Below are positions 1 to 9,574 of a stretch of 55,214 bases of DNA, piece by piece. The DNA is from an uncultured bacterium. GTDB lineage: Bacteria; Bacillota; Clostridia; Lachnospirales; Lachnospiraceae. Position numbers and translations under genes: made by a program. How positions within the stretch are numbered: position 1 is the stretch's first letter; each line of letters opens with the position of its first letter. The notes below the pieces were generated by a model that saw nothing but the letters and a program-made list of their open reading frames with translations, searched no databases and had not been told where the DNA came from. The stretch covers positions 1 to 55,214 of the forward strand of contig CANRVD010000011.1 of assembly GCA_947643145.1 (NCBI GenBank). The letters are read 5' to 3'.

Positions 1-7
1 TAATCCG

Positions 8-298
8 TTAATCCCTCTCACCGTTCAATCTGTCCCTCAACACTTCACTAAATGTCACTTTAATGCGTTTCCTTTCCGGCACAATACATACTTCCCCGTT
101 TTGTGGGTTCCTTGCTGGTCTTTCTAGTGTTATTTTTGTTTCTGCTTTCATAATTCCTGTGAATAGAATTGTCTCACCTTCTTCCAGAAGTTCATAAAAT
201 GTATCTAACATCAGATCCAGATATTCCTTACATGACTTTTTTGTTCTGTCTCCGTTTTCAGCCATGCGGTCAATGAACGCTTTTCTATTTACTGCCAC
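8..298 (-). CDS. HU-family DNA-binding protein, prophage type
   Basis: This 96-residue protein resembles HU/IHF nucleoid proteins, which bind and bend DNA as dimers. The C-terminal half keeps the family's RNPQNGE stretch (about residues 63-69) at the tip of the DNA-embracing arm, followed by a basic segment and a final amphipathic helix. The N-terminal part is more divergent than housekeeping HU, which suits a phage or mobile-element copy. The start is GTG with an AAAGGA ribosome site about nine bases upstream. It lies just after the phage-like gene at 359-802 in the same direction, so the two probably share a transcript. Assignment to the HU fold is fairly safe. The exact role (packaging, recombination or regulation) is not visible. 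Confidence 0.75.
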   Translation of the reverse strand: MAVNRKAFIDRMAENGDRTKKSCKEYLDLMLDTFYELLEEGETILFTGIMKAETKITLERPARNPQNGEVCIVPERKRIKVTFSEVLRDRLNGERD

Positions 299-358
299 AC
301 TGCATCATCCTTTCTTCGTTTTCTTGCTTTCTATCACATTGGTCTTGTACCGATCCAA

Positions 359-802
359 TTACTTTACACTTACTGAAATCCCTTTGCTTTGCAGGTAATC
401 TGCTGCCAATTTTAATAATTCCCCGCTGTCAACTGTATGTTTTATGGTATCATCCCACACATGGGGTGTATTGTTGCCTTTGACTGTACCGCCATGCAAA
501 CCTTCATTTGCCCATGATGCTACCTCCTCGCCTGTTGCGTTGTAATAATTATCCATATAGCCAGTATCAATGTATACGGATGCAATTACTTTGTTCCCTT
601 TTACCTTCGGCTCTATTTTCGTTGCTGACCGGAGAAAATCATATAACCTTCTGTAATATACCGGAGAATAACTGTTATAGTACTCCTGTAAGAAGTGGTT
701 TAATGTCTCATATACCCTTTCTGCTAATGTATCCGTCATGTTTACCATTGCAGGCATGAGTGCTTTCTGTAGTTCATTCATGTTGCTTACTCTTTTTGCC
801 AT
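359..802 (-). CDS. Phage-like protein of unknown function
   Basis: A 147-residue protein with no signal peptide or membrane segment. The chosen start is an internal ATG (residue 12 of the longest frame) because GGAG lies about ten bases before it. The sequence begins MAKRVSNMNELQKALMPAM, continues with an acidic, tyrosine-rich middle (NSYSPVYYRR, about residues 44-53), and has a tail with GLHGGTVKG and a TPHVWDDT segment. This resembles small head-tail or minor structural proteins of Firmicute prophages, but I cannot name a family. With the HU-like gene beside it, it suggests the window's left edge lies inside or next to a prophage or its remnant. Confidence 0.5.
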   Translation of the reverse strand: MAKRVSNMNELQKALMPAMVNMTDTLAERVYETLNHFLQEYYNSYSPVYYRRLYDFLRSATKIEPKVKGNKVIASVYIDTGYMDNYYNATGEEVASWANEGLHGGTVKGNNTPHVWDDTIKHTVDSGELLKLAADYLQSKGISVSVK

Positions 803-1185
803 TGATGCACTGCTCCTTTCTTTGCGGATTGTCAATGAAATTGCTGTTTTAAGTTACTGTAGTCATTGTCGTGTAATACCCCTGTAACGTATCAGAATCG
901 CCATAGAGGGGCTTTCGGATTGTGGATGAATAAACTTCCACCTGATAAATTTAGGCACTAAAATAAGCCCATATCTGAATAAGAATCCTAATTTTGAATT
1001 ACTTAATCAGTTATGGACTTATGCATGTGTCCAAAATATTTAATTGTTCTACCCAAATTTTACACCATTTTCTACACCATTTTTGTGATATATTACACCA
1101 TTTTACGATAAGTTACGACACTTAATACTTTTTCATGCAATAGTCAAAAGAGGCATAAATACAGCATTGACGGCATTTTCACAGC
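803..1185. other. Gene-free gap at the edge of the phage-like region
   Basis: No convincing gene lies here. The left part holds the ribosome site and probable promoter of the phage-like gene. The right part, about 1050-1110, is AT-rich and contains three copies of an 11-base direct repeat (listed separately). The 63-residue frame starting at 1167 on the plus strand only reads antisense into rlmI. The position between prophage-like genes and a conserved chromosomal gene would suit an element boundary, but no attachment-site duplication can be tested within the window. Confidence 0.5.
1061..1104. repeat. Three direct repeats of TACACCATTTT
   Basis: TACACCATTTT occurs at 1061-1071, 1073-1083 and 1094-1104. 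Repeat starts are 12 and 21 bases apart, close to one and two helical turns, so a protein could bind all three on one face. Such spaced repeats are typical of integrase arm sites, iterons or repressor operators. Confidence 0.6.
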
Positions 1186-2388
1186 TTATTTCTCATCACA
1201 CACCTGAAAAATATAAAATTTCAAATAATAGGACTCATTTGCCGCCCACAAAATTGGGTGATCCGGTGCCTGTGTCCGAAACTCCACCTGACGCAGGCGT
1301 TTGTGGACATTTGCTGCCGCCTGCCCGATTGTTTTTGCAAAAAGCTCTTCATTCATAAAATGTGAGCAGGAGCAGGTTGCCAAAAAACCGCCGTCCTTAA
1401 TAAGCTTCATTGCCCTAAGGTTAATCTCCCGATACCCCTTTATGGCATTTTTCACAGAATTGCGTGATTTTGTAAAAGCCGGCGGGTCCAGAATAACCAC
1501 ATCAAACTTTTCTCCCTTTTCTTCCAGTTCCGGCAGTTTTTCAAAAACATCAGCACATTCAAACAGCACTGTATCAGACAACCCATTTAACCCAGCATTT
1601 TTCCTTGCCTGCAAAATACCAGACTCCGAAGCATCCAAACCAAGCACACTCTTTGCGCCCGCAAGCCCTGCATTTAGCGCAAAAGAACCGGTATGGGTAA
1701 AGCAGTCCAGTACCCTCGCTCCGTTACAGAGCCTGCGGACTGCTTCACGATTATACTTCTGGTCTAAAAAGAAGCCTGTCTTTTGTCCCTCCTTCACATC
1801 TACCAGATACCGGACACCATTTTCTACAATCTCAACCTCAGTGTCAAACTCTTCACCAATAAATCCCTTGACACACTCCAGCCCTTCCTGCTTCCGTACC
1901 TTCGCATCACTTCTTTCATATACGCCGCGAATCGTAACCCCATCTTTCAAAAGGATTTCTTTTAACAGGACAACAATCTCCTCTTTCAGGCGGTCAATCC
2001 CCAAAGCAAGGGACTGCACCACCAAAACATCGCTAAACTTATCAATTACCAGCCCCGGCAGGAAATCCGCTTCACCAAAAACAATCCGGCAGCTATCTGT
2101 ATTTACTGTTTTCCTGCGGTATTCCCATGCATTCTGAAGGCGCATCCGCAAAAACTCCCTGTCAATCTCCTGCCCGGAATCTCTTGTCATCAAACGGATA
2201 CGGATTTTGGAATTTCTATTGATAAATCCTTTTCCTAACGGATAACCATCAAAATCATGCACAATAACCATATCTCCATTCGAGATATTCCCCATCACCG
2301 AAGCAATCTCATTGTCATAAATCCACAAACCTCCGCTTTTTACAGTTCTTCCCTCACCCTTTTTCAGCGTTACAATCGCATTTCCCAT
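1186..2388 (-). CDS. rlmI: 23S rRNA (cytosine) methyltransferase, RlmI family
   Basis: A 400-residue class I SAM-dependent RNA methyltransferase of the RlmI/YwbD type, which makes 5-methylcytosine in 23S rRNA (position 1962 in E. coli). An N-terminal PUA-like RNA-binding domain covers about residues 1-75. The Rossmann core follows, with SAM-binding motif I (VLDCFTHTGSF, about residue 225), the DPPAF motif (about 297) and the cysteine motif ATCSCSHFM (about 335) expected for 5-methylcytosine chemistry. Length fits the family. It lies 57 bases downstream of the Na/Pi cotransporter gene in the same direction and may be co-transcribed. The family assignment is strong; the exact target base is inferred. 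Confidence 0.88.
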   Translation of the reverse strand: MGNAIVTLKKGEGRTVKSGGLWIYDNEIASVMGNISNGDMVIVHDFDGYPLGKGFINRNSKIRIRLMTRDSGQEIDREFLRMRLQNAWEYRRKTVNTDSCRIVFGEADFLPGLVIDKFSDVLVVQSLALGIDRLKEEIVVLLKEILLKDGVTIRGVYERSDAKVRKQEGLECVKGFIGEEFDTEVEIVENGVRYLVDVKEGQKTGFFLDQKYNREAVRRLCNGARVLDCFTHTGSFALNAGLAGAKSVLGLDASESGILQARKNAGLNGLSDTVLFECADVFEKLPELEEKGEKFDVVILDPPAFTKSRNSVKNAIKGYREINLRAMKLIKDGGFLATCSCSHFMNEELFAKTIGQAAANVHKRLRQVEFRTQAPDHPILWAANESYYLKFYIFQVCDEK

Positions 2389-2445
2389 AATCCATCTCCA
2401 ATTTAATACATTACTTCAGGTACTAACCCCTGAACCAAACCTTGT

Positions 2446-4206
2446 TTACGGAAGCTTATACTTCTTACGGTATTCTTTATACCGGTTTGTAAACTCTATA
2501 TTGTCCTCGCCCTTTACCCTGTCCAGATACTCATGGGATTCAAAGCCCTCTTCCTTAGTCTGAATCACACTGACAGCAATATTGGAACAATGGTCAGCAA
2601 CACGCTCAAAATTTGTTGTAATATCAGAAAGCACAAACCCCAGTTCAATCGTACACTTACCTTTGCGCAGGCGTTTGACGTGTTTTTTCTTTAACTCATC
2701 ATTTAACGTATCAATCACCTCTTCCAAAGGCTCCACACGGGCAGCTAGCATGGTATTTTCTTTTTCAAAGGCATCACAGGTCATGGAAAGAATCTCTTTA
2801 ATCGCATTTTCATAAACAAAAAGCTCTTCCCTTGCCTTATCGGAAAATGACTCATTTTTATTGTGCACCTGCTTTGCCGTTTCCATGATATTGCAGGCAT
2901 GGTCTGAAATTCTCTCAAAATCACCAATACAGTGAAGCAGCATGGAAACGGTCTGCGAATCCCTGTTTGACAAATCGGCATTACTGATTTTCATCAGATA
3001 AGTACCAAGCTCATCCTCGTATCGGTCTACCAAATCTTCCAATTCTGAAACCTTTTTCGCGTTTTCTTTCTCATAATTATCGATCAAATTGATAGAAAGA
3101 TATAATGCTTCTTTTGCCGCCTGCGCCATTTCAGCTGCCGCCTTTCTTGTCTGTGCAATGGCAAAAGCCGGTTTCTCCAAAAATCTTTCATCCAGAAGCC
3201 GCAAACCATCCCTGACTTCTTCTTCCTGTACATCGCGAATCGTAAGGGTGGCCAGTTTTTCCAATGCATTACGGAATGGAAGCAGGATTAATGTTGCTGC
3301 CACATTAAAGCAACTGTGAATCACGGCAATTCCCGTTGTTCCCACTGCATCCTCCATAAAAGTAAACGGCCGAATCGCATTAATAATATAAAATGCAGCC
3401 ATAAATGCAATCGTGCCAATCAAATTGAAGTAAAAATGCACACAGGCAGCCCTTTTTGCATTTTTATTTGCCCCGATTGCAGATAACAGTGCTGTAACAC
3501 AAGTACCAATATTCTGTCCCATAATAATAGGAAGGGCAGAAGAATAAGAAACAGACCCCGTTTTACAAAGCGCCTGCAAAATACCAACCGAAGCAGAAGA
3601 ACTCTGAATCACAGCAGTTAATATAGCACCCGCAACAACACCAAGAACCGGATTATTACCAAATAACAGAAACAGGTTTGTGAACTCCTCTACCTCCGCT
3701 AATGGCTTAACCGCCCCACTCATTGTATCCATACCTGTCATCAGAATGGCAAAGCCTGCTAAGATAGTACCAACATCCTTTTTCTTCATGCTTTTTGCAA
3801 AGAGAATCAGAAACACACCAATAATCGCTAAAATTGGTGAAAAGGAGGATGGCTTCAGCATTTGGAGAAGAAAACCATCTCCCTCTATTCCAGTCAGACT
3901 AAGAACCCATGAAGTAATAGTTGTACCAATATTAGCACCCATAATAATTCCTACTGCCTGTGACAGTTTCATAATACCAGAATTAACAAAACCTACAACC
4001 ATTACTGTAGTAGCAGAAGAAGACTGGATTACCGCTGTAACCCCAGCTCCCAGTAAAACTGCGGTAATTGGTCTCGAAGTAAACTTTTCCAAAATCTCTT
4101 CCAGTCTGCCGCCGGATACCTTTGCCAGCCCGTCTCCCATAATATGCATGCCATACAGGAACAGGGCGAGGCCGCCCAGCATAGTCAACACATTAAAAAT
4201 ATCCAT
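2446..4206 (-). CDS. Na/Pi cotransporter family protein with PhoU-like tail
   Basis: A 586-residue membrane protein. Two inverted Na_Pi_cotrans repeats are visible through paired QSSS motifs (about residues 59 and 199) and paired GANIGTT / GQNIGTC motifs, the family's substrate-binding signature. After about eight hydrophobic segments, a cytoplasmic helical tail (about residue 350 on) resembles PhoU, rich in acidic and lysine heptads. The role is sodium-coupled phosphate (or other anion) uptake, possibly adjusted by the tail. The start is the ATG before DIFNVLTMLGG, with AAGGAAAAGG upstream; the longer frame has no ribosome site. Its upstream region contains a copy of the intergenic hairpin repeat (4235-4446). 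Confidence 0.85.
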   Translation of the reverse strand: MDIFNVLTMLGGLALFLYGMHIMGDGLAKVSGGRLEEILEKFTSRPITAVLLGAGVTAVIQSSSATTVMVVGFVNSGIMKLSQAVGIIMGANIGTTITSWVLSLTGIEGDGFLLQMLKPSSFSPILAIIGVFLILFAKSMKKKDVGTILAGFAILMTGMDTMSGAVKPLAEVEEFTNLFLLFGNNPVLGVVAGAILTAVIQSSSASVGILQALCKTGSVSYSSALPIIMGQNIGTCVTALLSAIGANKNAKRAACVHFYFNLIGTIAFMAAFYIINAIRPFTFMEDAVGTTGIAVIHSCFNVAATLILLPFRNALEKLATLTIRDVQEEEVRDGLRLLDERFLEKPAFAIAQTRKAAAEMAQAAKEALYLSINLIDNYEKENAKKVSELEDLVDRYEDELGTYLMKISNADLSNRDSQTVSMLLHCIGDFERISDHACNIMETAKQVHNKNESFSDKAREELFVYENAIKEILSMTCDAFEKENTMLAARVEPLEEVIDTLNDELKKKHVKRLRKGKCTIELGFVLSDITTNFERVADHCSNIAVSVIQTKEEGFESHEYLDRVKGEDNIEFTNRYKEYRKKYKLP

Positions 4207-4234
4207 AGACTGATACCTTTTCCTTTCGCAAAAA

Positions 4235-4446
4235 AGGTTTGAAGTTCCACCAATGCAAGAAAGAACCATGTCAAACGGAACAAATCAAACCTCCGAAAAA
4301 CGCAAAACAGCGTTCTTCACATTGAATATTTCCAAAACTTTCCTAGTTCATAAAGAAGTGCACCGACTTCGCTGGTGCGCCAGCAAAAATTCCTTCAGAA
4401 TTTTTGTTGGCGTACCGCTACATTTCGAGCAGTTTCCTATCCCATA
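4235..4446. repeat. Intergenic hairpin repeat family A, long composite copy
   Basis: The segment begins AGGTTTGAAGTTCCAC, continues with AAGAACCATG and AATCAAACCT, then a CGCAAAACAGCG hairpin, a second hairpin around GCACCGACTTCGCTGGTGC, and ends in the module TACCGCTACATTTCGAGCAG (4415-4434). Related modules occur at 24020-24104, 28652-28735, 36275-36389, 49432-49462 and 53465-53483. It fills most of the gap between the chemoreceptor and the Na/Pi gene. It is noncoding and looks like a mosaic of several repeat units. Confidence 0.7.
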
Positions 4447-4486
4447 AAAAAGGTATTACAATATAATCAGATTATATTGCAATACC
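4445..4486 (-). terminator. Intrinsic terminator after the chemoreceptor gene
   Basis: Read on the minus strand, GGTATTGCAATATAAT pairs with ATTATATTGTAATACC (one mismatch, three-base loop) and is followed by TTTTTT. It lies about 60 bases beyond the stop of the chemoreceptor gene at 4547. Confidence 0.75.
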
Positions 4487-4546
4487 AAAATTATGTATTT
4501 ACCTTATATAAGGATATAATATATTTCCATAAAATGCAAACACATT

Positions 4547-6268
4547 TTATGCATTTTCAAACCGCTCACACTGATTCTTCATCTGAAGGGCAACATCCTC
4601 ACTGATATCCATATCCTTTTGAATTTTTTGAATTTCGCTGCTCAGTGCTACGGTTCCCTTTGCAGCACTGTCTACTCCCATAGCACTGTCTTCGATTACA
4701 CCAGCAATCTGCTCTATCGACTTCACCAGTTCTTCCGTAATATCATGAATACTTTCTGCCTTTTGTGAAAAATGATGCATTTCCTGGCTTATATAAATTG
4801 AATCTTTGTTATACTGACGCCCGGAATCTACAAAATCATCATAATCAGGAAGGATACTCTTGTCAATATATTCTACCATTTTATTTGCATTCTCATTCAG
4901 CTCATTCACCGCTGCAATAACATTCTCATTAATCTTTTGGATATTATTGGCTGTTTCCCGGCTGCTGTCAGCTAGCTGTCGTATTTCATCCGCAACCACA
5001 GCAAAGCCTTTTCCTGCCTCACCTGCCCTTGCCGCTTCAATTGACGCATTTAATGCCAAAAGATTTGTCTGGCTTGAAATTGATAAAATATCATTTGTCA
5101 GGCTTTCTACCTGCTCCACGCTCCTGCTGTGCTCAATCGCAAGCTTTAAGCCCGATATCATTTCTCCCACCATATTTCCGGTGACACTCTGGCTCTCAAC
5201 TGCCTTTTTCTCTAAGATATCTGCCCGTTCCTGCATCTCCTGTGAATAATCAAGAATTGAGTTGCTTACCTTTGCAAAATCAGCAATATTTTCCTCTACC
5301 CCTGCTACATGCTGGTCAACCATAGATATTGTTGCGGAAACCTCTTCCATCGAAGCCGCAAGCTGTTCCATAACATCGGAAACACTTCTTGAGCTGTTAT
5401 TCACACTATTCACGCTGTCCGTTACATCCATAATCACATTTTCCAAATTGCTGGAACCATTTGAAATATCTCCAATAACTCCCTGTAAGGTACCGAGGAA
5501 CGCATTAATACCATTTACCAACTGCCCAATCTCATCCTTTGAACGCACCTGAATTCTCTCATTCAGGTTGCATTGGTTATTCTCCATCTTCTGAATAATA
5601 TTCCTAAGGCTGGTAATCGACTTCTTTGTAGGCGCTACAATTGTAATATAGCACGAAAGGATTGCAAGAATACTGATAATTACTGATATAACAATTAATG
5701 TAGTATTGACTGCCATATTCTGGTCAAAGACCTCTGACTGCTCCTTAATAAAATTTTGGGCACCTTCCTGACGAATCTGAACCATTTGATTAATTGTCTC
5801 TTCTATCTGGCTTTCCATTGTTGCAATATCTTTCTTAGAAAGTTCAATTGCCTTTGATTTATCATAGGCAGCACTTAAATCTACTGCACCAAGATATACC
5901 TCAATTAACTCCTGATACTGTTCATTAAACGTACCATACAGCTTTTTTTCCTCTTCCCCCTCAATATGTTTCTCATATTCACTCTTTTCTGTTTCAATCT
6001 CTGCCAGTACTGCATCAATTTTTTCTTTTTCAATGGCAGCATCGTCATCATTGCCCGATAAAATATGAGTTAAAAGTAATTTCTGCATCACCTGGAAATT
6101 ATTGGATACAATATCTAATTGATGAATCGCTATGATATTTGCCTCCGATTTTGACATACTTGCCTTCTTCAGATCCTGAGTAGAATTAATCCCCCATATT
6201 GCCGAAATGATACAAACAGCAGCCAGAATAATCTGTGGAATAACCACTTTTAAACTAAGTTTTTTCAT
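4547..6268 (-). CDS. Methyl-accepting chemotaxis protein (four-helix-bundle sensor)
   Basis: A 573-residue transmembrane chemoreceptor. TM1 is about residues 7-24, the extracytoplasmic domain about 30-187 is helical and charged like 4HB_MCP sensors, and TM2 about 188-212 leads to a HAMP domain (about 213-265). The cytoplasmic signalling hairpin carries the highly conserved tip [20 protein letters not shown] (about 400-419), which binds CheA/CheW. GGGAGG lies eight bases before the ATG. It stands alone between convergent-looking repeat DNA and the MutS-like genes, so the ligand cannot be inferred from context. It has its own terminator at 4445-4486. Confidence 0.93.
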   Translation of the reverse strand: MKKLSLKVVIPQIILAAVCIISAIWGINSTQDLKKASMSKSEANIIAIHQLDIVSNNFQVMQKLLLTHILSGNDDDAAIEKEKIDAVLAEIETEKSEYEKHIEGEEEKKLYGTFNEQYQELIEVYLGAVDLSAAYDKSKAIELSKKDIATMESQIEETINQMVQIRQEGAQNFIKEQSEVFDQNMAVNTTLIVISVIISILAILSCYITIVAPTKKSITSLRNIIQKMENNQCNLNERIQVRSKDEIGQLVNGINAFLGTLQGVIGDISNGSSNLENVIMDVTDSVNSVNNSSRSVSDVMEQLAASMEEVSATISMVDQHVAGVEENIADFAKVSNSILDYSQEMQERADILEKKAVESQSVTGNMVGEMISGLKLAIEHSRSVEQVESLTNDILSISSQTNLLALNASIEAARAGEAGKGFAVVADEIRQLADSSRETANNIQKINENVIAAVNELNENANKMVEYIDKSILPDYDDFVDSGRQYNKDSIYISQEMHHFSQKAESIHDITEELVKSIEQIAGVIEDSAMGVDSAAKGTVALSSEIQKIQKDMDISEDVALQMKNQCERFENA

Positions 6269-6432
6269 ATTATTGCTCCTCCCTTACGTTGCCTGCTATA
6301 TTGCGTCCAAAAGTTGTTCCTATATTATACACTATTTTCCCGTCCGCGTCTATTTCTCATTTCTCATATATCAAAGCAAAAACATTTACTTTTTACAATT
6401 CATAATGAATATTAAGTGATAATTCACAGTAA

Positions 6433-7953
6433 TTATAAATCCTCAAGTACTTTAAATAAATCCGTTCCATAGCTGGTATGTTCCGGCGCTCCCGGAAGGA
6501 TTCGGTATGTCCTTGTCCCATCCTGCTTTCTCTCTGCAAGCAGGAAAGCCACACCTTCCAGCTTCTGCTGGTATAGCTTCCTTGATAACTGAAACAAATG
6601 AGTCACCATCATAACAGAAATCCCTTTTTCATAAAATGCCTGCAAAATCCCCTCAGCAATCTTAGCTCCCTCTTTTTCCGTCGTACTGGCAAAGGATTCA
6701 TTGAGCAAAAAAATGCAGCCCGGTTCTGCCACCTGCACCATCTCACTCATCCTCTTAAGTTCTTCCCGCAGCCTTCCACTGTTTAAATGCTCATCTTCAC
6801 GCCTCGTAAAATGCGTAAATATCTGGCGGTATACTGGTGCACGAAATGACTTGGCAGGAACAGGCATACCGCACTGCATTAAAAGAAGCGCAATCCCATA
6901 GCTTCTTAAAAAGGTAGATTTTCCGCCCTGATTTGCGCCGGTAATCAATGTCAGCATGGTATCTGGCAAAGAAAGTGTATTTCCCACCGGCATCCTCTGT
7001 ACATGAATTGCCATTGTAAGCTCATATAATTTATCAAAAGATATCGTATTGCTGTCCCCTGGAAGCGGCTCCGGCTGACAAAGAGAAATGGAAAGTTCCC
7101 ACATTCTGGTTTTAAAATTAAGAACCCCCTTGTAAAAAGCAACTTCCAAAGCCAGCTGTTCCAAAAAATGCAGCACATTATCCAAATAAGGCTGTAAAAC
7201 CGCTAACATCTGCAATATTGACAGTTCTTTTAACCGTTCAATGTCAGTTGCCAGCTCCTCATTATTCCGATATATCATTGTATTTTTCTTTACGTATTTC
7301 AAAAACAATTTTTGCAATGTTTTCTGCTTATTTTTTGGCCTTTCCTCCTGCCTGCTCATACAATAATTTACTCTGGCTTCACTGATTTTTAAACCGCCTC
7401 CAAACTGCAGGGTATAGCCAATCTCTCCACCGGAAACAAAAAAATCCATATCCTCTAACTTCTCCATAAGCTCTTCTAACGGCTCTTCCGTCAGCCTGTC
7501 AAGAAGTCCGCAAAGCCCCTCGGAATGCAGATTTTCCCGGTACTTTTTCAGTAATTCCCTTAAGTCAGTTAACACCTTTTGCGACTGTGTCAGAAAAGAT
7601 AATTTTTCTAAAATTTCACTTGTTTTCTTCACACTGCGGGTACGGTTTTTTTCCATCTCTTCCTTGAAAATACGCACTTCCCTTTGCTGCTTCACCGTAC
7701 ATTCGTACAACTCATCCAAAAACGTAGAATTATCCCAGAAATCCTGTATGATTTCCTGTCGGTAACATATTTCCTCCGGTGTCTGAAGCGGTATCATCAT
7801 AACTTTTTTTGCCGCCTGATATAAAAAGTCATCTCCTCTTGCCATTGTCTTAAACAAAACATCAAGATTTAAATCTTTTAAAATATCCCGTTGAAACAAA
7901 TAACTCTTTTTTGTTTCCGCAGAACTGCCACGATATAGTAAAAATGAATCCAT
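6433..7953 (-). CDS. MutS-like ATPase lacking the mismatch-binding domain (copy 1)
   Basis: A 506-residue protein whose C-terminal third is a MutS-type ABC ATPase: Walker A GANQGGKST (about residues 335-343), Walker B region FLLNESF (about 410-416) and the following STTEKEG dimer-interface segment. The first 300 residues are a helical lever/clamp-like region with coiled-coil stretches; no MutS mismatch-reading domain I is present. Canonical MutS has DE in Walker B, while here it is NE. It is followed upstream by a second paralogue (7978-9495) only 24 bases away, so both are co-transcribed and probably form a heterodimer. The role in DNA transactions is inferred only from the fold. Confidence 0.8.
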   Translation of the reverse strand: MDSFLLYRGSSAETKKSYLFQRDILKDLNLDVLFKTMARGDDFLYQAAKKVMMIPLQTPEEICYRQEIIQDFWDNSTFLDELYECTVKQQREVRIFKEEMEKNRTRSVKKTSEILEKLSFLTQSQKVLTDLRELLKKYRENLHSEGLCGLLDRLTEEPLEELMEKLEDMDFFVSGGEIGYTLQFGGGLKISEARVNYCMSRQEERPKNKQKTLQKLFLKYVKKNTMIYRNNEELATDIERLKELSILQMLAVLQPYLDNVLHFLEQLALEVAFYKGVLNFKTRMWELSISLCQPEPLPGDSNTISFDKLYELTMAIHVQRMPVGNTLSLPDTMLTLITGANQGGKSTFLRSYGIALLLMQCGMPVPAKSFRAPVYRQIFTHFTRREDEHLNSGRLREELKRMSEMVQVAEPGCIFLLNESFASTTEKEGAKIAEGILQAFYEKGISVMMVTHLFQLSRKLYQQKLEGVAFLLAERKQDGTRTYRILPGAPEHTSYGTDLFKVLEDL

Positions 7954-7977
7954 ATTAATTGCACCCCTTTCGCCAGA

Positions 7978-9495
7978 TTAACCCAGTCTCCTTAAGATAT
8001 CCTCATAGCGCAGCTCAAATTCCTTTACTAAAGAATCCGTATATCCATGTCCTTGTGCCTTCATTGGAAGAATACGGTATGTCCTTTTTTCCTCTTCTCC
8101 TTCCTCTAACTGTGCGACTAGGCTGACTATGGATTCGGATTCCTCTGCAAGCTCCTGAATATGCGTTACATAAATACCGTAGCAGTCTCTTCCAATAAAA
8201 TGTGCCATTACCTTTTTTCCCATAATCATGGCATCATATGTCGTCGCTGTTGTAAATAATTCGTTTAAAATTACAAACTGCCGTCTTTTTTCCTGCTGCA
8301 TCATCGGTACTAGCCGGTCAATTTCCTCTTTTAACTTTCCAGAATTGGAAAGCAACGTTTCTTCCGCTTCAAAATGAGTTGCAAGTCCCTCAAACATTGG
8401 CACAGTAAGGGTAAGGGCATTTCCTTTTAATCCCATCATTGCAAAATACACCGCCTGCCCCATGGAGCGTGCAAACGTTGTCTTGCCTCCCTGATTCGGC
8501 CCTGTCACTACAAAAAAAGCTGCTTTTTCCGAATAAGCAAACTCATTTGATACAATATGATATCCTTTCCCGTTTTTCCATGCTAATGCCAAATCATACA
8601 ATCCGCTCCCAAAGAAATCTCCGTCTGAAACCGATGGAAACTGCAAAGAAAAACCTATGTCTTCTGTTCTTCGTGCAAACAGAATAAAACTCAAATAGAA
8701 CTGCACTTCTTCCTCAAAGCATAATATCTTTTCCGAATAAAATTCTGAATAATTTTCATAAAAACTCTTTAATTCCCGAAAAATATCCGGGTTGCTTTTT
8801 TTCAGCATCTTAATAAGAACAGACTCTAAAACAGACTGCTCTAAAGAATTCGGATAAATATCGTATAAGCTGGCCTGAACTGCCCCCTTTTCTGCCTTTA
8901 CCAAATCTGCCAACCCTTCCAGATAATTTTCTCCGCTTCCTTCTCCCTCTGTAATCGTCATACTATCCTGCTCAATTACCAGTTGGAAACGTATTTTAGC
9001 AAAAAAGTCACTGGCACGTTCAATTGCTTCCTCAAACCCACGGGCTTTCAATTCCTCAATACATCTATGTACATATGCCTGAAATGCCTTCATTCCATCC
9101 GAAGAGAAGAAACAGGACCCCATATCTTTCTTTAGCTTCTTTAGAGCCTCCCAGTAACACTTTGCCGCCTCTAAATGATAACTGGCCTTTTGCATGGTTT
9201 CTTCACATTGATAAATATAAGAACCAAGCTGGCGTGACCTTTGTACCTTTTTGCAAAATTCCCTGATACAGTCAAATAATTTTTCATCTGAAAGGTCTTT
9301 TAGCACCTGCTGACGGAATTCGATTACTTCCCTATCTCCGGGTAACGTATAATAATATGGCGCAATATGATACCCTCTTACAGAATTGCTGATAAGACGC
9401 AGTATATAATCTAACTGTAAATCCTGAAAAAAAGCCGGTTCTTTTTTCTCCAGCTTATATGGATGATTTCCAAAAAGTATACTGTTAAACTCCAA
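7978..9495 (-). CDS. MutS-like ATPase lacking the mismatch-binding domain (copy 2)
   Basis: A 505-residue paralogue of the neighbour at 6433. Walker A is GPNQGGKTT (about residue 330) and Walker B is VILNELF (about 408), again NE rather than DE; the following segment is TTATTYD. The N-terminal 300 residues are helical without MutS domain I. The likely start is a TTG at 9495: AGGAGGG lies seven bases before it, and the longer frame would begin inside that ribosome site. Two different subunits side by side suggest an obligate pair, as in eukaryotic MSH heterodimers, but this is inference. It is not the housekeeping MutS or MutS2 by length or domain order. Confidence 0.78.
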   Translation of the reverse strand: MEFNSILFGNHPYKLEKKEPAFFQDLQLDYILRLISNSVRGYHIAPYYYTLPGDREVIEFRQQVLKDLSDEKLFDCIREFCKKVQRSRQLGSYIYQCEETMQKASYHLEAAKCYWEALKKLKKDMGSCFFSSDGMKAFQAYVHRCIEELKARGFEEAIERASDFFAKIRFQLVIEQDSMTITEGEGSGENYLEGLADLVKAEKGAVQASLYDIYPNSLEQSVLESVLIKMLKKSNPDIFRELKSFYENYSEFYSEKILCFEEEVQFYLSFILFARRTEDIGFSLQFPSVSDGDFFGSGLYDLALAWKNGKGYHIVSNEFAYSEKAAFFVVTGPNQGGKTTFARSMGQAVYFAMMGLKGNALTLTVPMFEGLATHFEAEETLLSNSGKLKEEIDRLVPMMQQEKRRQFVILNELFTTATTYDAMIMGKKVMAHFIGRDCYGIYVTHIQELAEESESIVSLVAQLEEGEEEKRTYRILPMKAQGHGYTDSLVKEFELRYEDILRRLG

Positions 9496-9574
9496 TCCAT
9501 TCCCTCCTTCTTTCAATCACTTCTTTTCCATAACTATCGTATCAAATATGCTGCCCTGGTTTTCTGCTATTCTT

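Noticed and set aside
1..1185. Complete prophage
   Set aside because: Only two phage-like genes are within the window; integrase, capsid and lysis genes are not visible, so only an edge or remnant can be claimed.
1301..2137. 278-residue plus-strand open frame antisense to rlmI
   Set aside because: It is composition shadow of the strong minus-strand gene; no ribosome site or recognisable domain, and serine/phenylalanine-rich translation typical of antisense frames.
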